A DNA stretch of 64,000 bases from JAZKFT01 sp039925965 (lineage in GTDB: Bacteria > Bacteroidota > Bacteroidia > Chitinophagales > Chitinophagaceae). Below are positions 45,701-54,461 of this stretch, piece after piece. The translations under genes were made by a program, and so were the position numbers. The notes below the pieces were generated by a model. The model made no database searches. It was not told the DNA's origin and was given only the letters and a program-made list of their open reading frames with translations. The stretch covers positions 74,044-138,043 of the forward strand of contig JBDSXW010000026.1 in assembly GCA_039925965.1 (NCBI GenBank), read 5' to 3'. Each line of letters begins with the position of its first letter. The first letter of the stretch is position 1.

Positions 45701-45857
45701 TTTAAACCTCCTTTAGATTTTCTCTTAAATAATAAATAACCACAGGTAAATTCAGTTCTGTGGTTGCGGGTGAAACAAAAAAAATAACAACGCTTCCACC
45801 AGAAGATGAAAGCGTTGCCATTTTTTCAAAGATAGCAGCCTTTGTCTTTTGAACCAA
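45701..45857 (-). promoter_or_regulatory. greA promoter and structured leader with terminator-like hairpin
   Basis: Read on the minus strand: TTGG at 45857-45854, about 20 bp, then TATCTTTG at 45834-45827 (consensus TAnnTTTG), predicting transcription from about 45820. Next comes the hairpin CAACGCTT/AAGCGTTG (45817-45788) followed by TTATTTTTTTT, then the hairpin AACCACAG/CTGTGGTT (45765-45738), then the Shine-Dalgarno sequence of greA. The first hairpin has the form of an intrinsic terminator inside the leader. Confidence 0.6.
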
Positions 45858-46082
45858 CCTTTTTTTTAAGTGGCGACAACCCTTAGCGCTTACAATGCGA
45901 TTAAAAATGTTAATACCCGGCTCGGGTAAAATTCTTTAACAATCTTATACCACACAAAATAATAGTTGTGGTGTTATAGTTGCTTAGTATTATAAACGAT
46001 ATGCCATCAGGCAAAACGGTCCCGTTGAAAAACGCGAGATTAACGGATTATTAATCATTTTTATAAACCAGGGAGGTGACAC

Positions 46083-46601
46083 ATGAACAATCAGACTTTA
46101 GACTATTCCAAACAGAAAAAAGGTAAAAAGATTCTTATTTCAGAAGAGCAGGATGGTATGATTATTTGGCTTGGGAACAATGATGTGATCAGGAAATCAG
46201 CGGGACAGGTATTTTACAATCATTCAGACGCACAGGTAGAAAGTGTGGCAGTCTTACCTCAAATAGCACTCCCAGGCAGTAAGCTCATGATGGAATTATA
46301 CGCTTTTGATGTTACGCTAAAGAAATGGGGCGATAAAATAGCTTCCATTGAAAAATTAGTGCAGCACGGCGATTGTGAGGAATGGTTGTTCTTTTCTTTC
46401 GAAAACCAAAACTTGAAACCTGGCCAATGGTATGGTTTCAAACTTATTTGTAACGAAGGTCAGGTTGCCGTGGCCGAAGGGATGCACAAACAAACTGACA
46501 TCATCACTAAAAGCATGCAATGGACAGCTGCTCATGGCCATGACGCCGGTCATTTTCACAACGATTTTCATTTAGCATATATGGTGGCCCTTGCGGCGTG
46601 A
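46083..46601 (+). CDS. Conserved-looking hypothetical protein with strong ribosome-binding site and His-rich tail
   Basis: 172 residues, no signal peptide or membrane segment. The start ATG follows GGGAGGTGACAC, an unusually strong Shine-Dalgarno match. The body looks like one or two beta-sandwich units (SVAVLPQIALPGSKLMMELYA, EEWLFFSFENQNLKPGQWYG). The C-terminus has clustered histidines (AAHGHDAGHFHNDFH), which could bind a metal. No family recognised. It is divergent from greA with a 380-bp spacer that includes ACCACA..TGTGGT inverted repeats at about 45951-45975. A terminator follows. Confidence 0.7.
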   Translation: MNNQTLDYSKQKKGKKILISEEQDGMIIWLGNNDVIRKSAGQVFYNHSDAQVESVAVLPQIALPGSKLMMELYAFDVTLKKWGDKIASIEKLVQHGDCEEWLFFSFENQNLKPGQWYGFKLICNEGQVAVAEGMHKQTDIITKSMQWTAAHGHDAGHFHNDFHLAYMVALAA

Positions 46602-46628
46602 AAACTAGTCATTAGGTCTTTTTTAGTT

Positions 46629-46658
46629 AAGTCAATCTGTAACCGGGTTGACTTTTTT
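46629..46658 (+). terminator. Intrinsic terminator after the 46083 gene
   Basis: AAGTCAA, an 11-nt loop and TTGACTT continuing into a T-run, 28 bp past the stop codon. Confidence 0.8.
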
Positions 46659-46757
46659 GTGCGTGACATAAATAGGCTGGCATATACTTGGCGAGGTAAT
46701 ACCGAAATAGATACAAAATAACCGGCTATAACGAATGACCGGTAAGTTACGAAATGA

Positions 46758-47699
46758 CTATTGAAGCACATTCGCCTTCTCCAGTTTGTCCAATATCACC
46801 GCCGCCATTTTGTAAAGGGCTTCGAAGCTGTAGCCAGCGATATGCGGCGTAATGATCACGTTGGGTTGCGACACTAAAAAGTCGAGTAGTTGTTCTTCCT
46901 GGAAGGTGTAGCTATCCAGCTTTTCATTTTCCAGCACATCCAGACCCGCAGCGGCGATCAGTTTATCTTCCAGAGCGTTGCAGACGGCGCCGGTATCCAT
47001 TATTTTACCACGGCAGGTATTCAGGAAAATGGGTTGCTCTTTGCAACGGTTAAAAAATTCCTCATTGACCATATGCCGGGTTTCGGCGGTCAAAGGCACA
47101 TGAAAACTGATCACTTTGCAGTACCTACAAATTTGCTCTAGGGATGCCTCCTTGATATAATCATTGCCAAAATCGCGTTTGTATTTATCGAATGCCAGCA
47201 CGGTTACACCAAATGGCTCAAGGAGTTTTGCGAAAGCCTGTCCGGTATTGCCAAAGCCGATGATCCCCACCGTTTTGCCGCTTAGTTCGGTTCCGCGGTT
47301 GGCATCCCGCAACCATTTGCCTTCCTTTACTTCTGCAAAACTGCTACAGATCTTATTTAGCAGGTTGAGCAACAAACCCAGGGTATGCTCGGCCACAGCA
47401 TTCCGGTTGCCTTCTGGGCTGCTGAGCACGGTGATACCTTTGCTTTCCGCATAGGGTACATCGATCAGTTCCAGACCGCTGCCCAATCTACCAATCCATT
47501 TTAATGACGGAGCCGAATCTATCAGGGCCTTATCTATCGTTAACCTGGTAGTTACAAGGATCCCAACAACAGCATCCATCCTGGTTTTCAATTGCTCGTA
47601 CCGAATCATCGGTTCATATACTACTTCATAATTCCTTTTCTCCAGCGCATCGATCAGGTATTGGTGCACTTTGGCGGTAATGATAACCTGCTGTTTCAT
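46758..47699 (-). CDS. D-2-hydroxyacid dehydrogenase (phosphoglycerate dehydrogenase-like)
   Basis: 313 residues from the ATG at 47699 (the frame opens 39 bp earlier). The NAD-binding Rossmann motif is GIIGFGNTGQAFAKLL. Catalytic residues appear in FLNTCRGKIMDTGAV (Arg), the downstream DVLENEKL (Glu) and ITPHIAGYSFEA (His). No C-terminal ACT domain, as in short SerA-type or hydroxypyruvate/glyoxylate reductases. It could supply serine biosynthesis, but no ser genes are adjacent, so the substrate remains uncertain. Confidence 0.9.
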   Translation of the reverse strand: MKQQVIITAKVHQYLIDALEKRNYEVVYEPMIRYEQLKTRMDAVVGILVTTRLTIDKALIDSAPSLKWIGRLGSGLELIDVPYAESKGITVLSSPEGNRNAVAEHTLGLLLNLLNKICSSFAEVKEGKWLRDANRGTELSGKTVGIIGFGNTGQAFAKLLEPFGVTVLAFDKYKRDFGNDYIKEASLEQICRYCKVISFHVPLTAETRHMVNEEFFNRCKEQPIFLNTCRGKIMDTGAVCNALEDKLIAAAGLDVLENEKLDSYTFQEEQLLDFLVSQPNVIITPHIAGYSFEALYKMAAVILDKLEKANVLQ

Positions 47700-47793
47700 G
47701 TTAGAATATTGTAAGTGCTGGTTGGTGATACGATGCATTTTTCTTTCATCAGGAACGGGAACAGGGAAATCCGTGCGGCTTGTATGGTCTGGG

Positions 47794-48543
47794 TCAGATC
47801 ATTTTGAAGCTAAGGGCTGCAAAGTCTTCTTTTGTAAGCTGTTCTGCTCTTTTATTAAAAATTTCGTCTTTCAGCGTGGCTTCATCAAAAAGGCCTTTTA
47901 CAGCATTGCGAAGCATTTTTCGCCGCTGGTTAAAAGCGGTTTTTACAAGCACTTTAAAAGCACGGTCGCTTTTAACAAGTAGTACCGTAGCGGCACGGGT
48001 TAAACGGATAACCCCGCTCATTACTTTGGGGGGCGGGTTGAAACTTTCGGGCGGCACATCAAACAGGTACTCCACATCGTAAAATGCCTGAATCAGAACG
48101 CTGATTACTCCATAAATCTTACTACCGGCAGGGGCCGCCACACGCATACCCACCTCCTTTTGAAACATGCCTATTACCATGTCCACCTGGTCTTTCCAAT
48201 CGATGGCTTTAAAAAGGATCTCGGTGGAAATATTGTATGGAAAATTGCCAATGATGGCAAAATGCCCTTCAAAAGGAGGGTCAATATGCAGAAAATTTTT
48301 ATGAATGATCTTACCGCTGCTGTGCGGGAACTGTTTTGGCAGCAACGCTACTTTCTCATCATCCAGCTCTACTGCCTTAAAATCAATATCCGGCAACACC
48401 AGTAAATGTCTGGTGAGGGCGCCGCCTCCCGGACCCACCTCCAGCAACTGGCTAATATTTTGCTTTCCCAATGCTGCCACTATTTTCCCAACTATGGCTT
48501 CATCTTTCAGAAAATGCTGGCCCAGCGACTTTTTTAATACCAC
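47794..48543 (-). CDS. rsmA: 16S rRNA dimethyladenosine transferase RsmA (KsgA)
   Basis: 249 residues beginning with GTG at 48543. Motifs: KKSLGQHFLKDEAI, LEVGPGGGALTRHLL (SAM binding) and the NxPY-type motif IGNFPYNIST. It dimethylates two adjacent adenosines at the 3' end of 16S rRNA during small-subunit assembly. Slightly shorter than the 260-270 usual. Divergent from pdxA across 217 bp. Confidence 0.96.
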   Translation of the reverse strand: MVLKKSLGQHFLKDEAIVGKIVAALGKQNISQLLEVGPGGGALTRHLLVLPDIDFKAVELDDEKVALLPKQFPHSSGKIIHKNFLHIDPPFEGHFAIIGNFPYNISTEILFKAIDWKDQVDMVIGMFQKEVGMRVAAPAGSKIYGVISVLIQAFYDVEYLFDVPPESFNPPPKVMSGVIRLTRAATVLLVKSDRAFKVLVKTAFNQRRKMLRNAVKGLFDEATLKDEIFNKRAEQLTKEDFAALSFKMI

Positions 48544-48657
48544 GATAATTCAATTGATTGCTGCAAAGATGCTGTAAAGGCAGTAAAGCAGTAGCGGATA
48601 ACTAAAACGCTTTTTCTTAAAAAGTGTATAACCCTTTAAACACCTATACCTTGCCGA

Positions 48658-48732
48658 CCTAAACTTCTGAACATCCAAAAATCTCCACCCTAAACTTCTA
48701 AACTGTCCGAAGATTCTATAACATCCAAATCA
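48658..48732. repeat. Short tandem repeat (31-bp period) in the rsmA/pdxA spacer
   Basis: CCTAAACTTCTGAACATCC at 48658 recurs as CCTAAACTTCTAAACTGTCC at 48689, with a third partial ACATCCAAATC near 48722. It sits within the region that should hold the pdxA promoter; a near-consensus TACTTTTA is seen just after it. Confidence 0.65.
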
Positions 48733-48760
48733 TTTACTTTTACGGCTTATCAGGTATATT

Positions 48761-49852
48761 ATGAGCGACACTTCAAAACCCATTATTGGTTTCACAAGCG
48801 GTGATCTTAATGGGATTGGTCTTGAATTAATTATAAAATCGCTGAGCGATACCCGCATCCTGGAGCATTGCGCACCAGTGGTGTTTGCCAGTAACAAAAG
48901 CATCAATTTTTACCGCAAGGTATTGCCCGATGTCAATTTTGTGTATCAGAGCGTCAAAGATTTTTCCAGGGTAAACAATAAAATGGTAAATGTTATCAAT
49001 TGCTGGGAGGAAGAAGTACAGATTACACCCGGCGTGTTGAACGAAATTGGCGGCGATTATGGGCGCCGAAGCCTGGTGGCCGCGGTAGACGCTTTGAAGG
49101 CCGGCCACATACAAGGCCTTGTCACAGCACCTGTTCATAAAAAAAACATCTACTCCGACAGTTTCGCTTATACTGGTCACACGCCGTATTTAAAAGCGGC
49201 ATTTGAAGCCAAAGATATAGTGATGTTAATGGTAGCTTCTAATATGCGGGTGGGCCTCGTTACAGAACATGTGCCAGTAGCAGAAATACCAAAATACATT
49301 ACTAAAGAAGCAATACTGAGTAAGCTGAGGATCATGCAGGATTCGATTGCCCGGGATTTTGGAGTAGACAAGCCAAAATTAGCCGTCCTCGGACTTAACC
49401 CCCACGCAGGCGATGAAGGACTTATTGGAACAGAAGAGGAAATGATCATTAAACCGCTTATCAAAGAGGCAAAAGAAAAAAATATGCAGGTTTTTGGCCC
49501 GTTCAGTGCTGATGCGTTCTTTGCCCGCGGTCAATATGAAAAGTTCGATGGTGTGCTCGCCATGTACCACGATCAGGGTCTGATCCCCTTTAAATCGCTC
49601 GCCTTGGGCGAAGGGGTAAATTTTACCGCAGGTATTTCAGGCATCCGCACATCCCCCGACCACGGTACTGCATTTGATATTGCCGGCAAAGGAATCGCGG
49701 ACACCGCCTCTTTTTTAGCAGCTATTTTTGGATGCCTCGATATTATTGTACAACGAGATTTTTATGAAACAAACCGGGCAAATCCTTTAAAGAAAACCAA
49801 TCAGCGCACTATTGATGCGGTAGCGGAGAAGCCGGTGGTGTTGCCAGATTAA
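48761..49852 (+). CDS. pdxA: 4-hydroxythreonine-4-phosphate dehydrogenase
   Basis: 363 residues. Family blocks: IGFTSGDLNGIGLELI at the N-terminus, VTAPVHKKNI, YTGHTPYL (metal His), VLGLNPHAGDEG (metal His) and MYHDQGLIPFKSLALGEGVN (third metal His and substrate loop), then RTSPDHGTAFDIAGKG. It oxidises 4-phosphohydroxy-L-threonine in the DXP-dependent pyridoxal phosphate pathway. Its 3' end converges on the glycosyltransferase gene with only 39 bp between them. Confidence 0.97.
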   Translation: MSDTSKPIIGFTSGDLNGIGLELIIKSLSDTRILEHCAPVVFASNKSINFYRKVLPDVNFVYQSVKDFSRVNNKMVNVINCWEEEVQITPGVLNEIGGDYGRRSLVAAVDALKAGHIQGLVTAPVHKKNIYSDSFAYTGHTPYLKAAFEAKDIVMLMVASNMRVGLVTEHVPVAEIPKYITKEAILSKLRIMQDSIARDFGVDKPKLAVLGLNPHAGDEGLIGTEEEMIIKPLIKEAKEKNMQVFGPFSADAFFARGQYEKFDGVLAMYHDQGLIPFKSLALGEGVNFTAGISGIRTSPDHGTAFDIAGKGIADTASFLAAIFGCLDIIVQRDFYETNRANPLKKTNQRTIDAVAEKPVVLPD

Positions 49853-49891
49853 TATGCCGGTATTTATGACAACGCCTGAACATCCTCGCTG

Positions 49892-51037
49892 TTAACAAAG
49901 CTCACTTTTGCGATAGAGTTTTTCGCCCTTCATGATGGGTCTGCTTTTTGACCCGGATTCACTAGAGAAGGTGTCGTCGTTGGCCAGCCTTCGGTAGTAG
50001 GCAATGGTAGCGGCGGCACATACGGTCAATTCAACTTCTGTAACAACGTCGGGGCCATTGCTTTTACCGTTGTCCCCGTTTAATATCTCAACTAATTTTT
50101 CAGCCAACCTTTCTTTACTCCAGTCGGGGGATACAAAAGATGGCGTTACATTTTTTAATCGGTCTACTGCATCCCCTGAGTCGGTGGTAACTACTGGCAG
50201 GCCACAGGCCAGTGATTCCTTAATCGAATTATTTGAACCTTCGTGCAGGGATGTAAGCAATAAGGCATCTGCGGCATTGTAGTACCAAACCGTTTGACGA
50301 TGCGGAATATTATTGACCACCATGAGTTTTGCCGTAGGTATCTTCACTTTCACCAACGCGAAAACCGCCTCGGCCAGAGGAAAATTCTTGACAAAGCTGG
50401 TGTTGTTAAAAAAGAGTACGATGGGATCAGTCAGTGGCCAATGCAAATGTTCACGGGCGGATTGTTTTTCAATCAAGAAGAACTTTGTTAGGTCCACCCC
50501 TTCTGGTATCACTTCTACCTTGTGCCTGTTCTTTTTCCAGACTTTATTCTTCATCTTCTCAGACATTACGATTACCCCATCAGCGTAATAACAGGTAAGC
50601 TGGCTGAAAAACGAAAGAACCTTGCCAAAAAGAGTCTTGCTTCCATTTCGGTTATAGCTGCCATGCAAATCGCTGCCGAGCAGTGTGACCACAAATACGG
50701 CAGGGCAAAATAAAGACGCCAGTAAACTGCTTAATCCCCCCCAGTATAAGTTCACAATGGCTACCTTATTTTCTTTTACAATTTTCCGAATGGCCAAGGT
50801 TCCTTTGATCAGGTTGAATATCGATTTCCGATGCGTATAGTAATAGTAATGAACGTCAATGCCCTCCTGCGCTGCTATAGCGTCTCTTGTTTGGGTGCTG
50901 TTAATATATTTTGAGCTGTTAAGTTTCAATATCCCTTTCGTAAGGGTCATTTCATGCGAAAAATTATTGTTGTTTTGGGTATCTTCAGATCGGGTATAGG
51001 GCACACCGGCCTGCACAATTAATACTTTCATAGACAT
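49892..51037 (-). CDS. Glycosyltransferase family 4
   Basis: 381 residues with the GT-B fold. The N-lobe has VLIVQAGVPY and VTLLGSDLHGSYNR; the C-lobe has VIPEGVDLTKFF and the nucleotide-sugar EX7E motif EGSNNSIKESLACGLPVV. It transfers a sugar from an NDP donor, perhaps in lipopolysaccharide or exopolysaccharide synthesis. No polymer gene cluster surrounds it, so the acceptor is unknown. MSMK gives two possible ATG starts, six bases apart. Confidence 0.92.
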   Translation of the reverse strand: MSMKVLIVQAGVPYTRSEDTQNNNNFSHEMTLTKGILKLNSSKYINSTQTRDAIAAQEGIDVHYYYYTHRKSIFNLIKGTLAIRKIVKENKVAIVNLYWGGLSSLLASLFCPAVFVVTLLGSDLHGSYNRNGSKTLFGKVLSFFSQLTCYYADGVIVMSEKMKNKVWKKNRHKVEVIPEGVDLTKFFLIEKQSAREHLHWPLTDPIVLFFNNTSFVKNFPLAEAVFALVKVKIPTAKLMVVNNIPHRQTVWYYNAADALLLTSLHEGSNNSIKESLACGLPVVTTDSGDAVDRLKNVTPSFVSPDWSKERLAEKLVEILNGDNGKSNGPDVVTEVELTVCAAATIAYYRRLANDDTFSSESGSKSRPIMKGEKLYRKSELC

Positions 51038-51276
51038 CTATTTGGAGGCACAAAACTAAAGGAATAGCAACAAACAAACCAACGCCTTTAAAACAATTCA
51101 TCTCTAAAACCAAAACAGGTCACTCAATTTTCCTGCACAAAAATGGGCCAAAGAGGAAACTGCGTTAACCAAAAAAGATCAGAAATTTAGTAAGTATCAC
51201 CTAAATTCTAACAAAAAAACCACGAAGGGGTAGTTCATTACCCATCCATTAAAGGCCCCTTTCCCGGCTCAGTCTT

Positions 51277-51975
51277 TTAATTAAAAAAACTGTCCTGCAC
51301 ACCTTTATTTATTATGTACGATTGGTAATTAATTTCTACTCTGCCTTTTTTGTCCTTTAATTTATCCAGGTTTGGGCGCTCGCCATCGTCAAACTCAAGG
51401 GTAACTCCTTTAGGTAGTTTATAATCTTTAGTATTGAAGCTGAAGATCATTTTATCAGGCAATGCCGATTCTGCCCATTTGCCGTAGGTCATTTCCACAT
51501 CATAAGTGCCATTTTCTTTGGTGGTGGTCGTGGCTTTTCTTATCAGCAAGGTAATGGGATCGATATACAGCGTGGTGAGCACGACGTCGCTGGCTTCGCT
51601 GACTGGCAACAGTTTCACCACTTTAACCATAGTCCCACTTACTGTACTGCTACCGGCATCAAGCGCCACGTAACTGTTGCCGGTTAAAACATTCTGCATG
51701 TTTACGCTTACACCGCCTTTCGGCATGATCGAGATGCCCTTTTCTTTACTGATGCGGAATTTATTAGGTTTTTTAAAATAAATATTTACGGTGGCTACCG
51801 GCACTTTTAAGAAGGCAACATCCGTTTTCATTTTCCCGGTGGCTGCATAGTCATTCACTTTATCCAGTTTCGCCTTTACCTGTTTTACCAGCGCCATAGC
51901 ATCCTGGCTATAAGCTGTCATCAATAATACTTGTGATACCGTTAAAAGTAATATTATTTTAATGAACGTTTTCAT
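51277..51975 (-). CDS. LolA/outer-membrane lipoprotein-sorting-like protein
   Basis: 232 residues, signal peptide MKTFIKIILLLTVSQVLLM. The body matches the LolA/LolB/RseB half-barrel: QVKAKLDKVNDYAATGKMK, VNIYFKKPNKFRISKEKG, TTLYIDPITLLIRKATTT, DVEMTYGKW. Such proteins bind lipoprotein acyl chains or act as periplasmic lipid carriers. It stands alone, without lolCDE next to it, so a housekeeping LolA role is not certain. Confidence 0.82.
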   Translation of the reverse strand: MKTFIKIILLLTVSQVLLMTAYSQDAMALVKQVKAKLDKVNDYAATGKMKTDVAFLKVPVATVNIYFKKPNKFRISKEKGISIMPKGGVSVNMQNVLTGNSYVALDAGSSTVSGTMVKVVKLLPVSEASDVVLTTLYIDPITLLIRKATTTTKENGTYDVEMTYGKWAESALPDKMIFSFNTKDYKLPKGVTLEFDDGERPNLDKLKDKKGRVEINYQSYIINKGVQDSFFN

Positions 51976-52118
51976 GTGTGTTTTTAATTTTATAGTAAAT
52001 TGATCGTCACCCTCAGCCTGAATTCATACCAAGCCTCAATTCGCCATCTTGCCCATTGATTCTTGTTACCTGATCCGTGATCACTGATCCTTGTACCTTG
52101 ACCCTAATACCTTAACCC

Positions 52119-53006
52119 TTAAGAAAGAATATCCTTTCTGGTAAATGAATACATACCAACGCCGACAAAAACTACAATATGTCCCACCAGGATGCCGGCG
52201 GCCTTTATTATCGCAGGAAGGCTATAGATAGAGCCACGGATACCTCCTTCATCGTTACTGGCCATATTAAAAAATCCTTTCCAGGCCGTCATATAACTTG
52301 TAAACAGGAAAGGGTTTATCTTTTGAAATAAGGGCATATCCATCGTGCTAATGATCGTAAAAACGATAATAATACTCATGGTACTTACAATAGGTCCGAT
52401 GGAATTTTCGGCAAATACGCTTAGCATAAACGATAGCGCCGCTACCGTAGATAAGGCCAGGAATGCCAGCGCGAAGGCACAGAGATAGCGCCAGAAAATA
52501 TCGTCTCCCGAGTTATCGACCACCAATTGCACCACTCCAAAACTCTTGCCGATGATTAAATCATCCCTTCCAAAAATAAACACACTTAAAAACAGGCTGA
52601 TCAATGCCATCCAAACCAGCAGCAAAAAGGTATAGGTAAGGCCAGCAGCAAATTTGGCCAGCACGATTTGCTGGCGGCTGATGGGTTTGGTTAGCAACAA
52701 CCGAAGCGTTCCCATATTCGCCTCCCCGCTGATGAGATCGCCCGTTACGAGCGCAACAAGTAGGGGCACCTGTATCAACAGGGTATTGAGGATCATATAG
52801 CACACAAAATAGCCATTCAGCAAGTTACCTCCGTCGAACTGGAACATACCTTTGAGGCCGCTGAACAGCAGCTCAGACAAAGTATCGCCGTCGGACTTAA
52901 AGGCCAGCTGAATGAGACCTACTACCAAAAAGATAGCGATAAAACTAATGTAGGTACGAGGCTTGCGGAAAATTTTGTGGAGTTCAATTTTATACAGTTC
53001 GAACAT
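52119..53006 (-). CDS. ABC-2 type transporter permease
   Basis: 295 residues with six hydrophobic segments; the first follows the typical YKIELHKIFRKPRTYISF and the extended middle contains TGDLISGEANMGTLRLLLTKPISRQQIV, a hallmark of the NosY/GldF-like ABC-2 permease group. It forms the membrane part of an exporter with the ATPase encoded 89 bp upstream. Substrate unknown; gliding (GldAF-like) or drug export are possible. Confidence 0.92.
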   Translation of the reverse strand: MFELYKIELHKIFRKPRTYISFIAIFLVVGLIQLAFKSDGDTLSELLFSGLKGMFQFDGGNLLNGYFVCYMILNTLLIQVPLLVALVTGDLISGEANMGTLRLLLTKPISRQQIVLAKFAAGLTYTFLLLVWMALISLFLSVFIFGRDDLIIGKSFGVVQLVVDNSGDDIFWRYLCAFALAFLALSTVAALSFMLSVFAENSIGPIVSTMSIIIVFTIISTMDMPLFQKINPFLFTSYMTAWKGFFNMASNDEGGIRGSIYSLPAIIKAAGILVGHIVVFVGVGMYSFTRKDILS

Positions 53007-53095
53007 AAGAACAATGTGCTAATGTGATAATTAGCTAATTAACGGAATATGATTTTCAAAATGGTTAGTACTTATTGTGTGTCATTAGCTAACTG

Positions 53096-53998
53096 CTACG
53101 CAGTCAACCTTAAAAAATAATCCTCCAGAGAATGCCTTGGTGAGATGGAAAGAACCGGCACCCCTTTTTCCACCAACATGGCATTGAAGGCCGGGATGTC
53201 TTTTCGATGCATCTCGAAGATCATTTCGTCACCAATCGACTTCTGGTAGCAGTTCCCAAACATTGTCCCTTCAAGTTTAGAAAGAACGTCGCCACCAGCT
53301 GCCTGGAGGCTTACCAGCGTCTTGGCCGGGTCAAACATTTCGGAGGCCGAGCCTTCTATTATCTTTTTGCCTTTGTCAATAATAAGAATTCGCGATGCTA
53401 CCTGCTCTATTTCATTTAACAGGTGGCTGCTTACAATCACTGTTTTACCATGCTCCCTGCTGAGCGATATGATGATATTGCGCATCTCGGCGATTCCCTG
53501 CGGGTCCAGACCATTGGTAGGTTCATCAAGAATCACCAGCCGCGGATTGTGAATAAGTGCGATGGCGATCCCCAGCCTTTGCTTCATGCCCTGGCTAAAA
53601 GTCTTTATTTTACTCTTGGCCCGTTGGGCAATGCCTACTTTATCCAGTTGCTCCATCAACAGTAACCGGGTAGGCTTGATGCCGCTGAGCCGGGCAAATA
53701 ATTCCAGGTTGTCGTAGGCACTCAGGTATTTGTAGAGATCGGGTTTTTCGATAATTGCACCAGTCTGTCGCAGAATTTCGTTGCGGTTATGCTGCAGCTC
53801 TTTTCCGAATATTTTAATACTGCCACTACTTGGCGCAATCAGCGTCAGCATCATCCGCATAGAAGTGCTTTTGCCAGCGCCATTCTGGCCTAAAAAGCCA
53901 TATACATCGCCTTCTTCCACCGTAAACGAAAGATCATTGACCGCATTAATCTCTCCAAAAGATTTAGATAAATGACTGACTTCAACAATAGCACCCAT
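53096..53998 (-). CDS. ABC transporter ATP-binding protein (ABC-2 exporter)
   Basis: 300 residues from the ATG at 53998 (MGAIVEVSHLSKSF); the frame extends 12 codons further with atypical residues. Walker A is GQNGAGKSTSMRM, the signature is TFSQGMKQRLGIAIAL, Walker B is LVILDEPTNGLDP and the H-loop is VIVSSHLL. The C-terminal 80 residues form the extra domain common to ABC-2 exporters. It pairs with the downstream permease gene. Confidence 0.95.
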   Translation of the reverse strand: MGAIVEVSHLSKSFGEINAVNDLSFTVEEGDVYGFLGQNGAGKSTSMRMMLTLIAPSSGSIKIFGKELQHNRNEILRQTGAIIEKPDLYKYLSAYDNLELFARLSGIKPTRLLLMEQLDKVGIAQRAKSKIKTFSQGMKQRLGIAIALIHNPRLVILDEPTNGLDPQGIAEMRNIIISLSREHGKTVIVSSHLLNEIEQVASRILIIDKGKKIIEGSASEMFDPAKTLVSLQAAGGDVLSKLEGTMFGNCYQKSIGDEMIFEMHRKDIPAFNAMLVEKGVPVLSISPRHSLEDYFLRLTA

Positions 53999-54061
53999 GG
54001 TATCGGTTTGGGCAAAGGTATAGGTTCGCCTCACCCAATAACACGGAATACTAACTGTTGT

Positions 54062-54091
54062 TTTGATAAGCGTAGTTAAATTCTACATTGG
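54062..54091 (+). promoter_or_regulatory. Candidate Bacteroidota promoter of the secreted-protein pair
   Basis: TTTG at 54062-54065, an 18-bp spacer and TACATTGG at 54084-54091 (one mismatch to TAnnTTTG) lie 17 bp before the ATG at 54108. Confidence 0.5.
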
Positions 54092-54107
54092 CTGAAATTT
54101 AATACTT

Positions 54108-54458
54108 ATGAAACCGAAACTGCTCCTTGTAGCATTGCTTACTTACGGTGCTGCTACTGCACAAACCGGCAAGCCACTGCCGGCAAATACCACAAAAGAA
54201 TTCAACCAGCTTTCTATACAAGACAAGATGCTGGCGATGAAACAAATGCCTCTACAGTTACTAAAGCAGCAGGCGGATAGCATTTGTACCGCACATAAAT
54301 TGGTATTAAAAGATGCCAAAGACCAACCCGTGGATATTGCCAAAGCTATTGCAGAGAATAAAATACTTGTTGAAAACGGTGTAGTCTTTTACCTGCCCAA
54401 TGGGTTTCCATCGCCAGTGGCAAAAAAAGAAACCAACCCACTCAATACAAAAAACTAA
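54108..54458 (+). CDS. Secreted small protein of unknown function
   Basis: 116 residues with signal peptide (MKPKLLLVALLTYGAATAQ). The mature part is helical and charged (LSIQDKMLAMKQMPLQLLKQQ), followed by a beta-like ENKILVENGVVFYLPNGF. No family recognised. It is separated by 3 bp from the large repeat protein and preceded by a plausible promoter, so the two form an operon and may interact on the cell surface. Confidence 0.75.
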   Translation: MKPKLLLVALLTYGAATAQTGKPLPANTTKEFNQLSIQDKMLAMKQMPLQLLKQQADSICTAHKLVLKDAKDQPVDIAKAIAENKILVENGVVFYLPNGFPSPVAKKETNPLNTKN

Positions 54459-54461
54459 ATC

